From assembly GCF_003054265.1 (NCBI RefSeq), contig NZ_QBKT01000004.1:434001-498000 (forward strand): a stretch of 64,000 nt of DNA. The letters run 5' to 3'. A program made the translations under genes and the position numbers. The notes below the pieces were generated by a model. It did not search any database. It saw nothing but the letters and a program-made list of their open reading frames with translations, and was not told the origin of the DNA. Of the stretch, positions 1-9,381 are shown in pieces. How positions within the stretch are numbered: the stretch's first letter is position 1; every line of letters starts with the position of its first letter. Source of the stretch: Kordia periserrulae (GTDB taxonomy: Bacteria; Bacteroidota; Bacteroidia; Flavobacteriales; Flavobacteriaceae).

Positions 1-2560
1 CTTCATCGACCACTTCCATATCTTCCGCAGCAATTTCTTCTGGTTCTTCATAAGGCAACGATTCCAACGCGTTGATTTGTCGCACTTTATCAGTTGTCAA
101 CTGATTTCCAAGTGCTTTGATTCCTTTTACCGCAATAAATTCTTCTAGATTGACTTCGATATTTGGCTTTTGGTCTTTTCCTCGTTGCTTGTAAAACACG
201 ACTTCTGCCATTGGTCGCCAATCAGTCATCACGAGTTCCAATTGTGATTTTGGATGTTCTGTGATAAATTTTTCTACTTTCGATTCGTTTTCTACCAAGA
301 AGCGTTTTACAAAATAACGCTCTTTTTCGCCATCGTAATAAATTGCCGAAATCGGTTTTTCAGGATTCCATTTTTCCAACACTATCATATCATTGTCAAA
401 ATGTGCGGTGAGTTCAGGCAAAATGGTTTTAACTTCTCCTTTTTGGTTAATGATGAGTAAGCGATCTTCACCTTTAAACGCACCTAAAAGTTCACCTCTT
501 CCGTCAACATTTAAACGTTGCACCGTATCGTCAAACCAGATTTTACGCGGTTTTAAAGTAGAAATCCCTTTTTCTTTGAGTTCAATACGTTTGATAGAAT
601 ATTTGGTCACGATATTTCCTTTTACGGCGCGACCTTTGATGCTCATATCGGCAAAATCCAAGTCCCATTTCAGCTTTTTAATGCTTCCTGCTTGGCGTAA
701 TATAATCGTTACCACTTCTGCTTCTCCATTCGGATTTGCCGAAAAATAGGTAATCATAGAACCTTTCTTTCCTTGCGTTAAATCATACTCTTTATCGCGC
801 GTTACACTCGTTACCGAAAAACGCTTCATATAACTTGCGCCGCCTTTTCCATCGCGGTAAATCATATTGTAAATGGTACGTTTGTCTTTTTTCTTAAAGA
901 TGGCAACGTGAATGATATTTTTCCCGACAAAAGTCTTAGCATCCACACGCGTGACTTGCATCATCCCATCGCGCGTAAATACAATAATATCATCAATATC
1001 AGAACAATCCGTTACATATTCGTCTTTTCGAAGCGATGTTCCTACAAAACCTTCTTCCCTATTGACGTAGAGTTTTGTGTTTCGAATCACTACTTTTCGT
1101 GCGTCTACATCGTCAAAGATTCGGATTTCAGTTTGGCGTTCTTTACCTTGTCCGTATTGCTTTTTTAAACGTGTAAAATAATCAATTGCATATGCTATTA
1201 AGTTTGCTAAATGATGTTTTACTTCCGCAATATTTTCCTCTAAAGCGTCAATTTTTTGTTGCGCTTTGTCAATGTCAAATTTGGAGATACGCTTGATTCG
1301 AATTTCGGTCAAACGAGTGATATCTTCTACCGTAACTTCACGTTTTAAATGCGTAATGTGTGGCTTCAATCCTTCGTCAATCGCATTAATCACGCCTTCC
1401 CACGTTTCTTCTTCTTCTATTTCACGATAGATTCTATTTTCGATAAAAATTCGCTCCAGCGAGGCAAAATGCCATTGCTCTTGCAATTCGTCCAACTGAA
1501 TTTCCAATTCGGCTTTCAACAAATCTACCGTATGGTCTGTAGAACGACGCAACATTTCAGAAACACCAATAAATAACGGTTTGTTATCGTAAATGATACA
1601 ACCTAGCGGCGAAATAGAACTTTCACAATTTGTAAACGCGTACAAGGCATCAATCGTTTTATCAGGTGAAATATTACTTGGCAAATGCACTAAGATTTCT
1701 ACGTTTGCTGCCGTGTTGTCTTCTATCTTTTTTATCTTAATTTTCCCTTTGTCGTTCGCTTTTAAGATTGATTCTATGAGCGATGTGGTGTTGGTTCCAA
1801 AAGGAATTTCAGTGATGACTAAGGTATTTTTGTCTAGTTGCGAAATTTTAGCACGCACACGCACTTTTCCGCCTCGCATTCCGTCATTATAGTTGCTGAC
1901 ATCCATGATGCCTGCTGTTGGAAAATCAGGATAAATTTGGAAACGTTTTCCCTGCAAATGCTTGATAGAAGCATCAATCAGTTCAATAAAATTGTGTGGT
2001 AATATTTTGGTGGACAATCCTACCGCAATTCCTTCCGCACCTTGTGCTAATAACAATGGAAACTTTACTGGAAGATTGACAGGTTCGTTTTTACGACCGT
2101 CATACGACAATTGCCAATCGGTAATTTTTGGACTAAACACGACATCCAACGCAAATTTTGACAACCGTGCTTCAATATAACGAGAAGCCGCCGCGCGGTC
2201 ACCTGTGAGAATGTTTCCCCAGTTTCCTTGCGTATCTATCAACAAGTCTTTTTGACCAATTTGCACCATGGCATCGGCAATACTCGCGTCACCATGTGGA
2301 TGGTACTGCATGGTATGTCCTACGATATTTGCCACTTTATTATAGCGTCCATCATCCAAATCTTTCATAGAATGCATGATACGGCGCTGCACAGGCTTAA
2401 AACCGTCTTCAATGGCTGGTACGGCTCTTTCTAAAATCACATACGACGCATAGTCCAAAAACCAGTCTTTGTACATGCCTGTAACTTTGGTAATGGTGTC
2501 TTGCGTATTGTTTTCATGTTGCTGATTGTCAGCATGTAATTCTTCGTTATGTTCTTCCAT
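1..2560 (-). CDS. parC: DNA topoisomerase IV subunit A (partial, C-terminus beyond left edge)
   Basis: This is the DNA-cleaving subunit of topoisomerase IV, which decatenates daughter chromosomes together with ParE. Reading from 2560 leftward the frame stays open to the window edge for about 853 residues. The winged-helix region holds a RYIE segment with the catalytic tyrosine at about residue 128, preceded by the family motif YHPHGD near residues 86-91. The back half is the beta-propeller-like C-terminal region. The ATG overlaps the stop of the upstream membrane-protein gene by one base (TAATG), so translation is probably coupled, and parE lies upstream on the same strand. The pairing with parE argues for ParC rather than GyrA. 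The true stop is outside the window. Confidence 0.93.
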   Translation of the reverse strand, partial: MEEHNEELHADNQQHENNTQDTITKVTGMYKDWFLDYASYVILERAVPAIEDGFKPVQRRIMHSMKDLDDGRYNKVANIVGHTMQYHPHGDASIADAMVQIGQKDLLIDTQGNWGNILTGDRAAASRYIEARLSKFALDVVFSPKITDWQLSYDGRKNEPVNLPVKFPLLLAQGAEGIAVGLSTKILPHNFIELIDASIKHLQGKRFQIYPDFPTAGIMDVSNYNDGMRGGKVRVRAKISQLDKNTLVITEIPFGTNTTSLIESILKANDKGKIKIKKIEDNTAANVEILVHLPSNISPDKTIDALYAFTNCESSISPLGCIIYDNKPLFIGVSEMLRRSTDHTVDLLKAELEIQLDELQEQWHFASLERIFIENRIYREIEEEETWEGVINAIDEGLKPHITHLKREVTVEDITRLTEIRIKRISKFDIDKAQQKIDALEENIAEVKHHLANLIAYAIDYFTRLKKQYGQGKERQTEIRIFDDVDARKVVIRNTKLYVNREEGFVGTSLRKDEYVTDCSDIDDIIVFTRDGMMQVTRVDAKTFVGKNIIHVAIFKKKDKRTIYNMIYRDGKGGASYMKRFSVTSVTRDKEYDLTQGKKGSMITYFSANPNGEAEVVTIILRQAGSIKKLKWDLDFADMSIKGRAVKGNIVTKYSIKRIELKEKGISTLKPRKIWFDDTVQRLNVDGRGELLGAFKGEDRLLIINQKGEVKTILPELTAHFDNDMIVLEKWNPEKPISAIYYDGEKERYFVKRFLVENESKVEKFITEHPKSQLELVMTDWRPMAEVVFYKQRGKDQKPNIEVNLEEFIAVKGIKALGNQLTTDKVRQINALESLPYEEPEEIAAEDMEVVDE

Positions 2561-3033
2561 TAAGAAATTTCGTTGTTATGCTTTAACACTTTTTCAAGCG
2601 ATTTTTTTAAGACTCTTTTTTTACTGTTACTGAGCAATGTGATGTTGAATCGCACGCGTTTGATTTGATTACTTTTCGATTTTACATACACATATAAAAA
2701 ACTAATAAACAGATAGTTTTGAATGCGATAGCGTTTCAGTTTTTCCTTTGGAAATTCCGCTCTTTGCTCGCGATAGTTGACAAAATTAGAAATAAACAAT
2801 CCTCTATTTATAAACGTCAGTACATTGCCATCACTATCAAACTCAAAATATTTTGCAGTACTGTAAAAAACAACTAACAAAAACAGTAGCCCAGCAGGAA
2901 TGGCATACCAAAGTCTCCCTTTCATGTCATCTCTGAAAAGAAACAAATACGCTATGACCAAAATGCTACTAATTCCTAGAAAAAAGTAGAGAAAAGGCAC
3001 CCACTTTTTCGAGCTCGCGTTACTAAACCGCAT
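2560..3033 (-). CDS. Small membrane protein between parE and parC, unknown function
   Basis: I do not recognise a named family. The 157-residue protein has two hydrophobic helices near residues 13-33 and 43-61. A basic cytoplasmic-type domain follows, with alternating hydrophobic strands and a lysine-rich end; this could be a small bacterial PH-like fold, but that is only an impression. It sits 8 bases downstream of parE and shares one base with the parC start, so it is almost certainly co-transcribed and translationally coupled with both topoisomerase subunits. No catalytic motif is visible. Its retention inside a parE-parC operon suggests a conserved but unstudied role, or simply a passenger gene. 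Confidence 0.75.
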   Translation of the reverse strand: MRFSNASSKKWVPFLYFFLGISSILVIAYLFLFRDDMKGRLWYAIPAGLLFLLVVFYSTAKYFEFDSDGNVLTFINRGLFISNFVNYREQRAEFPKEKLKRYRIQNYLFISFLYVYVKSKSNQIKRVRFNITLLSNSKKRVLKKSLEKVLKHNNEIS

Positions 3034-3041
3034 ATTTTCAT

Positions 3042-4898
3042 TTATTTTTCTTCAATAAGGTCTAACTCAACCTTGAGATTGTTAATGATAAATTCTTGTC
3101 TGTCAGGCGTGTTTTTGCCCATGTAGAATTGCAGTAATTCTTCAATGGATGTGTCACGGTCTAACATTACAGGATCGAGGCGAATGTCGTCTCCGATGAA
3201 ATGTTTGAATTCATCTGGTGAAATTTCCCCTAAACCTTTGAATCGTGTGATTTCTGGTTTTCCTGATAACTTTTCTATGGCGGCTAGTTTTTCTGCTTCA
3301 CTGTAGCAGTATATGGTTTCTTTTTTATTTCGTACCCTAAATAATGGCGTTTGTAAAATATACAAATGTCCTTCTTTGATCAATTCTGGAAAGAATTGCA
3401 AAAAGAAGGTGATTAACAGTAATCGAATATGCATTCCGTCTACATCGGCATCGGTTGCGATGACAATGTTGTTGTAGCGCAAGTCTTCCATCGATTCTTC
3501 TATGTTCAAAGCGGCTTGCAACAGATTGAATTCTTCATTTTCATACACAATTTTTTTCGACATGGAATACGAGTTCAACGGTTTTCCTCGCAGACTGAAT
3601 ACTGCTTGCGTATTGACATCGCGCGATTTTGTGATAGAACCCGAAGCCGAATCTCCCTCTGTAATAAAAAGTGTTGTTTCGAGTCTTCGTTCTTTTTTGG
3701 TATCGCCTAAGTGAATGCGGCAATCGCGTAGTTTTTTGTTGTGCAGACTTGCTTTTTTAGCTCGTTCTTTGGCTAATTTTCGAATTCCGGAAAGTTCTTT
3801 ACGTTCACGTTCTGCTTGGAGAATTTTACGTTGTAGCTTTTCAGCCGTTTCTGGATTTTTATGTAAATAGTTATCGAGATACGTTCCTATAAAATCGTTT
3901 ACATACGTACGTACCGTTGGCAAATCGCCTCCCATATCGGTGGAACCAAGTTTGGTTTTGGTTTGCGATTCAAACACTGGCTCCATCACTTTAATACTGA
4001 CAGCAGAAATGATAGACTTTCGAATGTCTGACGCTTCGAAACTTTTTCCGTAAAAGTCGCGCACCGTTTTTACAATCGCTTCTCTAAACGCTGCTTGGTG
4101 CGTTCCTCCTTGCGTTGTGTGCTGTCCGTTGACAAACGAATGATATTCTTCGCTGTATTGCGATTTACTATGTGTGATAGCTACTTCAATATCATCCCCT
4201 TTGAGGTGAATGATAGGATATAGCATGTCTTCTTTGTTATTGTTGTCTTCTAATAAATCTTTTAGACCATTTTCTGAAAAGAATTTTTCTCCGTTAAAAA
4301 TAATCGTCAAGCCAGGATTTAGATAGACATAGTTACGCAGCATTTTTGCCACGTATTCCGTACGGAATTTGAAGTTTTTAAAGATGGTTTCATCTGGAAT
4401 GAAGGTCACTTTAGTTCCGCGTCGGCGCGATGTTTCTTCTAAGAATTCTTTTCCTGTCAATTCGCCCGTAGCAAATTCGGCAGAACTCGATTGTCCGTCA
4501 CGCGTTGATTCTACTCTAAAATACGAAGATAGTGCATTTACGGCTTTCGTACCTACTCCATTCAATCCAACAGACTTTTTAAACGCTCTGGAATCGTATT
4601 TTCCTCCCGTGTTCATTTTGGAAACAACATCGACTACTTTTCCGAGTGGAATTCCACGCCCGTAATCGCGCACAATTACTTTGGTTCCTTGAATGGAAAC
4701 TTCAATTGTTTTTCCGGCGCCCATGACAAATTCGTCGATAGAATTGTCTAACACTTCTTTCAGCAGAATATAAATTCCGTCATCGGCAGAAGAACCATCA
4801 CCCAATTTACCGATGTACATTCCTGGACGCATACGGATGTGTTCTTTCCAGTCGAGTGAACGTATATTGTCTTCGGTATATTGCGAGTCTTGTATCAT
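3042..4898 (-). CDS. parE: DNA topoisomerase IV subunit B
   Basis: This is the ATPase subunit of topoisomerase IV (618 residues, normal for the type IIA B subunit). The GHKL ATPase domain shows [10 protein letters not shown] (Glu48 as general base, Asn52 binding magnesium) and a glycine-rich lid around residues 97-116. The Toprim domain shows [10 protein letters not shown] (Glu414) and the acidic DADVD cluster (Asp483, Asp485, Asp487). The C-terminal end carries the PDEF segment typical of the B subunits. It is the first gene of a parE-orf-parC operon. The ATG at 4898 gives the expected short N-terminus before the RMRPGMYIG motif. No SD-like sequence is evident, as is usual in Bacteroidota. 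Confidence 0.96.
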   Translation of the reverse strand: MIQDSQYTEDNIRSLDWKEHIRMRPGMYIGKLGDGSSADDGIYILLKEVLDNSIDEFVMGAGKTIEVSIQGTKVIVRDYGRGIPLGKVVDVVSKMNTGGKYDSRAFKKSVGLNGVGTKAVNALSSYFRVESTRDGQSSSAEFATGELTGKEFLEETSRRRGTKVTFIPDETIFKNFKFRTEYVAKMLRNYVYLNPGLTIIFNGEKFFSENGLKDLLEDNNNKEDMLYPIIHLKGDDIEVAITHSKSQYSEEYHSFVNGQHTTQGGTHQAAFREAIVKTVRDFYGKSFEASDIRKSIISAVSIKVMEPVFESQTKTKLGSTDMGGDLPTVRTYVNDFIGTYLDNYLHKNPETAEKLQRKILQAERERKELSGIRKLAKERAKKASLHNKKLRDCRIHLGDTKKERRLETTLFITEGDSASGSITKSRDVNTQAVFSLRGKPLNSYSMSKKIVYENEEFNLLQAALNIEESMEDLRYNNIVIATDADVDGMHIRLLLITFFLQFFPELIKEGHLYILQTPLFRVRNKKETIYCYSEAEKLAAIEKLSGKPEITRFKGLGEISPDEFKHFIGDDIRLDPVMLDRDTSIEELLQFYMGKNTPDRQEFIINNLKVELDLIEEK

Positions 4899-4980
4899 TG
4901 ATTGAAGTGCTATTAGGGTTGGTTGCTAATATACTATTTACAATCAAAATATGAAACCTGTATCGCTGAAAATAATCAAC

Positions 4981-5017
4981 AAAAAGCGCAATATTTTTGT
5001 GAATATTGCGCTTTTTT
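4981..5017 (-). terminator. Rho-independent terminator downstream of the 5061-5861 gene
   Basis: There is a perfect 15-base inverted repeat (4981-4995 and 5002-5016) with a 6-base loop. It includes GCGCAATATT and its complement and is flanked by A and T runs on both sides, so it could act in both directions. The only gene ending here is the minus-strand gene at 5061. Confidence 0.85.
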
Positions 5018-5060
5018 AGGAGTATTTTAAATATTGTACTCGCTATCTGTCTTTTTTGAC

Positions 5061-5861
5061 TTATTCTGACCAGTAACGTAAGGTCACTACAATGTATCCG
5101 TCGCTTCCTACCAAGCTTTGATCTAAGGTAACAATCGCGCTTGACGCACCATCGAAATAACCGTCGTACGCATCAAAACGATACGTTCCTGCTGGAAGGT
5201 TTGTAAACGTGTCAAAGTTGTAATAATCCGTGTAGTAGATTTGCCCCGTGTCTTGGTTCGTTGCCGCATAGCCAGGTAATGTTCCTGCTGGTACAGAAGC
5301 TCCAGAACGCTCGTCTACCAATTCAATACGAACATTGTAAACCATTGCCAACGATTTTAACGCTGTTGCTTCTGTTTTGATTTCTTTTGCTAGATTGATC
5401 TGCGTGTTTAAAAATCCTCTGATTTGGCTGAATAATTGACTAGCCGTATTGCGATTGTTTTGTTGAATTGCCGTAGCCAACTCAGCACTCTTAATACGTA
5501 CAAAGTCTTCATTTCCTTCAATTTGAGAGGCTTTACTTTGAATGCTTGACGGATCAATGTTGCTGTTTCCTTGCGCTGCACTTCCAATAAAGTAGTTGAC
5601 TTCGTCGCTGAATTCTTCTACAACTTCCATGCTTACGTCCATCACTTGAAGATAGGTAGACACATCTGGGTTTGGATTGTTGTTTATAAGATAATCAACG
5701 GATAAGGTTTTTAAAGCTGCTTTTACACGTTTTGCTTCAATTCGGATCACTTCTGCAGAATCGAACGTTTCGTCTAAATCGTCGATGACAGATTGTTGTG
5801 CGTTCATATTTGCTACAAATACAAACAAAAATGCACTTACTAATAAAGTAATTTTTTTCAT
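5061..5861 (-). CDS. Secreted protein of unknown function
   Basis: The 266-residue protein begins with a Sec signal peptide (MKKITLLVSAFLFVFVANMNAQ, shown here as separate pieces of a charged start, a hydrophobic core and a predicted cut after NAQ). The next 150 residues look helical, with many Gln, Asn, Ser and Glu. The last 80 residues look like a small beta-sandwich, with a YRFDAYDGYFDG stretch and a final VTLRYWSE. I recognise no enzyme motif, lipobox or T9SS sorting tail. It stands alone: the neighbour at 5992 is on the same strand, 130 bases upstream, and a strong terminator follows. A periplasmic or surface role is inferred only from the signal peptide. Confidence 0.7.
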   Translation of the reverse strand: MKKITLLVSAFLFVFVANMNAQQSVIDDLDETFDSAEVIRIEAKRVKAALKTLSVDYLINNNPNPDVSTYLQVMDVSMEVVEEFSDEVNYFIGSAAQGNSNIDPSSIQSKASQIEGNEDFVRIKSAELATAIQQNNRNTASQLFSQIRGFLNTQINLAKEIKTEATALKSLAMVYNVRIELVDERSGASVPAGTLPGYAATNQDTGQIYYTDYYNFDTFTNLPAGTYRFDAYDGYFDGASSAIVTLDQSLVGSDGYIVVTLRYWSE

Positions 5862-5991
5862 GGTATGTAATTTATTTTGGTTATGCGGCTAAATTACGAC
5901 CATAATGTATCTAAATGTTTACTGTTATATTATAAAAATCTTACTATTTCCACTTACTTTTTGAGTTGAAGATGCGTTTTTAGGAAAAAAA

Positions 5992-7107
5992 TTAGATTGG
6001 TTTTGCATAAAAAGTGTTGGCGGAAGTGGTGTATTTGCAATAGTTGACATCCATATCCCAAAAATTGATATGATCTAAATTTTCTGCACCGCTTGGTACT
6101 AACATGAGCGATGCTTTGCCGTCTACCATATGACGATCTGTAGCTTCATATCTGTTATCTAGTGTTGTATCTAAATAAAATAAGTAATCGTAGACAAAGT
6201 TTACATAGTTTGTTTTGGACACTTTGGGAGCGGTTGTCATACTTTCCAAATCAAATTTTTCAAAGTCCGTACTAATGGCGTTTTGAAATTCAATCGCGTT
6301 GAGCGGTGTACCATTTAAGGTTGGCATAACATTAAATTGACCATCAATAAAAACCCACTTTTGCAAATCATTTAGGAAAACTTCAGTTGCGACATGACCT
6401 GGCGGACGTTTTCGCGTTTTCGCATCAGCAGTTTTTAAATATACCGTTCTTGCTTTAAAACCGAGTGCATTCAATTGGTCGCGCAGTACAATAGCATACG
6501 CAAAACAAGGAAATTGTCCGCCTTCCGCTGCTTCTTGCAGAATGGAAATAGCGTCATTTTTTTTAGGTGCGTTGTTTCCGTTGTGCTTCCATCGACTATT
6601 CGTCCAATTTAACACATATAACACTTTTTCCTTGTCGGAGGATGCTGTTGCAGGAAGCGTTACCGGAAATGCTTCTTTTAAACTTTCCAAATATTCACTT
6701 TTTCCGTGTTGATATTTGATTTGTATGTCTGAATCTGCGGTTTCGTTATACTTAACAAGTGTTGTTTTAAAAGGAACAGCCGTGATAATGGTGTGTGCGA
6801 GAAGACTATCGTTGAGTTGCACATAAAAATCTTTGCTGGTATTCACATCAATTTCAAATTCAATACTGTCAATGTCAGTTTTAAATTTGAACGCTGTTTT
6901 TGCGGTATAACTTGTAATTTGTAGTGTATCGTGTGCAACTTGCGGCGCAATACTCCAATTTCCTTTGTACCAATCGGAATCTACTTTGTATGCTGTTTCT
7001 GTGGAAGTGGCTTTAATGATGGGGATTTCATTTGTCGCGTCTTTTTTTTCTGAAGAACAAGCAGCAAGTATCAATCCTACTACGAAAGTGGCAATGTGAT
7101 TTTTCAT
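5992..7107 (-). CDS. Transglutaminase-like lipoprotein
   Basis: The product (371 residues from this start) starts with a lipoprotein signal whose lipobox is LAAC and then continues SSEKKDATNE. A transglutaminase-like core follows, with the triad Cys201 (in FPCFAYA), His238 (in GHVATEVF) and Asp255 (in FIDGQF). In this fold such proteins are peptidases or amidases, or binding proteins; the substrate is not visible. The frame is open 37 codons further upstream, but that extension runs through the ychF terminator at 7197-7224 and lacks a signal peptide, so the ATG at 7107 is preferred. It probably acts in the periplasm or at the outer membrane. Confidence 0.8.
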   Translation of the reverse strand: MKNHIATFVVGLILAACSSEKKDATNEIPIIKATSTETAYKVDSDWYKGNWSIAPQVAHDTLQITSYTAKTAFKFKTDIDSIEFEIDVNTSKDFYVQLNDSLLAHTIITAVPFKTTLVKYNETADSDIQIKYQHGKSEYLESLKEAFPVTLPATASSDKEKVLYVLNWTNSRWKHNGNNAPKKNDAISILQEAAEGGQFPCFAYAIVLRDQLNALGFKARTVYLKTADAKTRKRPPGHVATEVFLNDLQKWVFIDGQFNVMPTLNGTPLNAIEFQNAISTDFEKFDLESMTTAPKVSKTNYVNFVYDYLFYLDTTLDNRYEATDRHMVDGKASLMLVPSGAENLDHINFWDMDVNYCKYTTSANTFYAKPI

Positions 7108-7196
7108 TTGGAAGGTTTTAATGGTGTTCTTTAGAAATAACCCATTTTTTTGAAAATTAGTATTTTCGATATCTACTTTTCTTAAATTCAACCATA

Positions 7197-7224
7197 AAAA
7201 AAGTGAACCGAAGTTCACTTTTTT
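7197..7224 (-). terminator. Terminator of ychF with UUCG-type loop
   Basis: The 12-base arms 7197-7208 and 7213-7224 are perfectly complementary. Read on the minus strand the loop is TTCG closed by C-G, the extra-stable cUUCGg tetraloop, followed by a T run. It lies just after the ychF stop at 7248. Confidence 0.9.
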
Positions 7225-7247
7225 ATATAGCTTTTTTGCTTAAATAC

Positions 7248-8339
7248 TTATACATTAAACAAGAAATGCATCACATCCCCATCATTTACGATATATCCTT
7301 TTCCTTCTACTGATAGTTTTCCTGCTTCCTTTACTTTGTTTTCGGTTCCATACTGCACATAATCGTCATATTTGATGACTTCTGCACGGATGAATCCTTT
7401 TTCAAAGTCTGTATGAATCACACCAGCCGCTTGTGGTGCTGTAGAACCAATTTTAATCGTCCATGCGCGGACTTCCTTCTCTCCTGCCGTGAAATACGTT
7501 TGTAAGTTCAATAATTTATAGGCTGCACGAATCAAACGAGAAACACCAGGCTCTTCCAATCCGATGTCTTCTAAAAACATTTGACGCTCTTCGTAATCTT
7601 CCAATTCTGCAATATCCGCTTCCGTTCCTACGGCCAATACAATAATTTCTGCATCTTCATCTTTTACAGCTTCGCGCACTTTATCAACATACGCGTTACC
7701 AGATTTTGCCGAAGCTTCATCAACATTACACACATATAAAATTGGTTTTGCAGTCAATAATTGAAAGCCTTTCATTAATTCTTCTTCATCTTCGGTTACC
7801 TCAACGGCTCTGGCAGAAACACCTTGTTCTAAGGCGCTTTTGAATTTTTCTAATGTTGCTTGCTCCTTTTGTGCTTCTTTATTTCCTGTTTTAGCAGCTC
7901 TTTTAACTTTTTCCAAACGTTTTTCAACCGTTTCTAAATCTTTTAGCTGCAATTCGATATCAATCGTTTCTTTGTCGCGAATGGGATCAACACTTCCATC
8001 TACGTGTACAATATTATCATTGTCAAAACAACGCAATACGTGCATGATTGCATTACACTCGCGAATATTGCCTAAGAATTGATTTCCCAAGCCTTCACCT
8101 TTACTTGCGCCTCGAACCAATCCTGCGATATCTACAATTTCCACTGTCGCTGGAATCACTCGTTGCGGATTTACCAACTCTTCGAGTTTTTCCAATCGTG
8201 GATCAGGGACATTTACGACTCCTAAGTTTGGTTCAATAGTACAAAAAGGAAAGTTTGCACTTTGCGCCTTAGCATTTGATAAACAGTTAAATAAAGTTGA
8301 TTTTCCTACGTTTGGTAATCCTACAATTCCAGCTTTCAT
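7248..8339 (-). CDS. ychF: Redox-regulated ATPase YchF (Obg-family P-loop protein)
   Basis: YchF is a universally conserved Obg-family P-loop protein that hydrolyses ATP in preference to GTP and associates with ribosomes. The 363 residues match the family length. The G1 loop is GLPNVGKST (residues 7-15), followed by an A-rich switch region with FPFCTIEPN and a G3 motif, DIAGLVRGA. The C-terminal TGS domain ends in DGDVMHFLFNV, the usual family ending. The gene is monocistronic: a -7-like element lies upstream (8364-8371) and a strong terminator follows. The first ATG at 8339 immediately precedes the P-loop, as in homologues. Confidence 0.96.
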   Translation of the reverse strand: MKAGIVGLPNVGKSTLFNCLSNAKAQSANFPFCTIEPNLGVVNVPDPRLEKLEELVNPQRVIPATVEIVDIAGLVRGASKGEGLGNQFLGNIRECNAIMHVLRCFDNDNIVHVDGSVDPIRDKETIDIELQLKDLETVEKRLEKVKRAAKTGNKEAQKEQATLEKFKSALEQGVSARAVEVTEDEEELMKGFQLLTAKPILYVCNVDEASAKSGNAYVDKVREAVKDEDAEIIVLAVGTEADIAELEDYEERQMFLEDIGLEEPGVSRLIRAAYKLLNLQTYFTAGEKEVRAWTIKIGSTAPQAAGVIHTDFEKGFIRAEVIKYDDYVQYGTENKVKEAGKLSVEGKGYIVNDGDVMHFLFNV

Positions 8340-8363
8340 TTTTACGATTCAATTTTAGTGGTG

Positions 8364-8371
8364 CAAATATA
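8364..8371 (-). promoter_or_regulatory. ychF: Candidate -7 element for ychF
   Basis: Read on the minus strand this is TATATTTG, an exact match to the Bacteroidota -7 consensus TAnnTTTG, about 25 bases upstream of the ychF ATG. I see no clear TTG at the -33 position, so this is only a partial promoter match. Confidence 0.4.
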
Positions 8372-8462
8372 GTTTTTTTGTCGATTTGTTGGTTTGTTTT
8401 TTGTTTGATGTTGAATGTTGTATTTTGAATATTGAATTACTCTTTGAAACTTCTCACTACTC

Positions 8463-8509
8463 ATTCGTTATTCGTTATTCGTTATTCGTTATTCGTTATT
8501 CGTTATTCG
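8463..8509. repeat. Heptamer tandem repeat (ATTCGTT)n
   Basis: Six uninterrupted copies of ATTCGTT are followed by a partial seventh. The tract is non-coding and lies between two direct repeat blocks. Shorter runs of the same heptamer occur at about 38133-38151, so the unit belongs to a dispersed family rather than arising only here. Confidence 0.9.
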
Positions 8510-8725
8510 AAAATACTTTTCATTTTACATTTTGCGGTTTTGAATTTTATATTTTTTTGTTGAATGTTAAATTTTGAATTGCTCTTTGAAACTTCTCAAT
8601 ACTCACTACTAACATCTCAATACTAAAAAAGCATTACGGGAAACCACATTGTATATGTGTACGTTTTGTTTTACATTTATGAAAAATAACGGGAAGTTGT
8701 TGTGAAATTAGTTTCTGTTATACAT

Positions 8726-8737
8726 ACGTTGTAGTGC
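8726..8737 (+). other. Cassette-like core site, 5' border of first cassette
   Basis: ACGTTGTAGTGC lies 19 bases before the ATG of the 199-residue gene. Its last ten bases are the exact reverse complement of GCACTACAAC at 9361-9370, just after that gene's stop. ACGTTGTATGC recurs at 9916-9926 before the third gene. The arrangement matches the core and inverse-core relation of integron cassettes, but no integrase is visible. Confidence 0.5.
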
Positions 8738-8755
8738 ATTCCCAAAAAAATAAAA

Positions 8756-9355
8756 ATGAATACAAAATCAAAGGAAATAAATGAGCATATTAAATTTGGA
8801 CTTGACTCTATTGATTCTGAAAAGACAATTGAAATAAAGCTGAAAGATTTTATCTTTATTTATAAAACCTTCGAAGAATTTAATAGATTTTTTCACCAAC
8901 CAATGCACTATCCAACAATTGAGGACATTGAAATGTATTTAGGAAACAAAGATTCAGGAGCTTTTTCTGTAATAAGTGAGATTTATTATAAAGTATTACC
9001 GCAATATTTACCTAAAGAAATTGAAGATAAATTTGGAGAAGAAAACAACCCTTTTGATAAGTCTGAATATCCTTACTATTACAAGGTCAAAAATGACGAA
9101 AATATAAATGACGGAACTCAAAATATTACTGACAGAAAATCATTTTATGAATTCGCTCAAAATTTACTGAAAGAATATGAAACCGAAGGACAAAATTGGG
9201 AAACTAAAAGAATAGATAGTTTTATTGAAGGAATAGCTTCTTATGCGGAGGATATTGACGGATATTACAAGAATATGAAGTTTGATACAACAGCTGAAAC
9301 TCCAACTTGGAGAATTTTTGCTCAAATATTGAAAGGAGCAACTGTTTATGAATAA
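8756..9355 (+). CDS. Cassette-borne protein, DUF7660-like C-terminal domain
   Basis: The 199-residue soluble acidic protein has no signal peptide. Its C-terminal 80 residues (from ITDRKSFYEF through WETKRIDSFIEGIASYAED to PTWRIFAQILKGATVYE) follow the pattern I associate with DUF7660: a conserved W, a xxFLEgiaayxxD helix, PxWrxxAxxL and a terminal YE. The N-terminal half holds a YPTIEDIEMYLGN segment of unknown type. Function is unknown; similar small acidic proteins are often immunity-like, which is only inference. The gene stands alone between matching inverse sites (8728-8737 and 9361-9370), and its base composition is AT-rich like the two following genes, consistent with a mobile cassette. 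Confidence 0.65.
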   Translation: MNTKSKEINEHIKFGLDSIDSEKTIEIKLKDFIFIYKTFEEFNRFFHQPMHYPTIEDIEMYLGNKDSGAFSVISEIYYKVLPQYLPKEIEDKFGEENNPFDKSEYPYYYKVKNDENINDGTQNITDRKSFYEFAQNLLKEYETEGQNWETKRIDSFIEGIASYAEDIDGYYKNMKFDTTAETPTWRIFAQILKGATVYE

Positions 9356-9360
9356 ATAAC

Positions 9361-9381
9361 GCACTACAACACGGTGTATAA
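9361..9381 (+). other. Inverse core site and shared 3' motif of first cassette
   Basis: GCACTACAAC (9361-9370) is the exact complement of the 5' core at 8728-8737. It overlaps CAACACGGTGTATAA (9367-9381), which recurs with two changes at 9799-9813 after the second gene. Downstream lie two hairpins, AAACC/GGTTT (9401-9414) and GCCAAATT/AATTTGGC (9434-9452), giving an attC-like folded spacer. Confidence 0.5.

Larger units (their letters stand above)
8340..8755. repeat. Gene-free, repeat-rich spacer upstream of the cassette-like region
   Basis: No gene is supported here. The spacer holds two imperfect direct copies of a roughly 54-base block (8409-8462 and 8558-8610, both starting TGTTGAATGTT and containing CTCTTTGAAACTTCTCA). 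Between them is a run of six perfect ATTCGTT heptamers plus a partial copy (8463-8509). The segment 8640-8725 is AT-rich and resembles the tail of a further cassette, without an open reading frame. Similar wording recurs at 38041-38340. Confidence 0.7.

Noticed and set aside
3429-3714. Open frames opposite parE and similar antisense frames elsewhere
   Set aside because: They lie entirely opposite strong genes, encode no recognisable motif and have Arg/Cys/Phe-rich compositions typical of shadow frames.
7108-7218. Upstream start of the transglutaminase-like gene at 7218
   Set aside because: The extension crosses the ychF terminator and would bury the lipoprotein signal, so the start at 7107 fits better.
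8463-8509. CRISPR array
   Set aside because: The repeats are 7 bases long, abut one another without spacers, and no cas gene is near.
9165-9364. Minus-strand frame opposite the first cassette gene
   Set aside because: It overlaps the supported plus-strand gene and its translation is Phe/Ser/Ile-rich without a motif.
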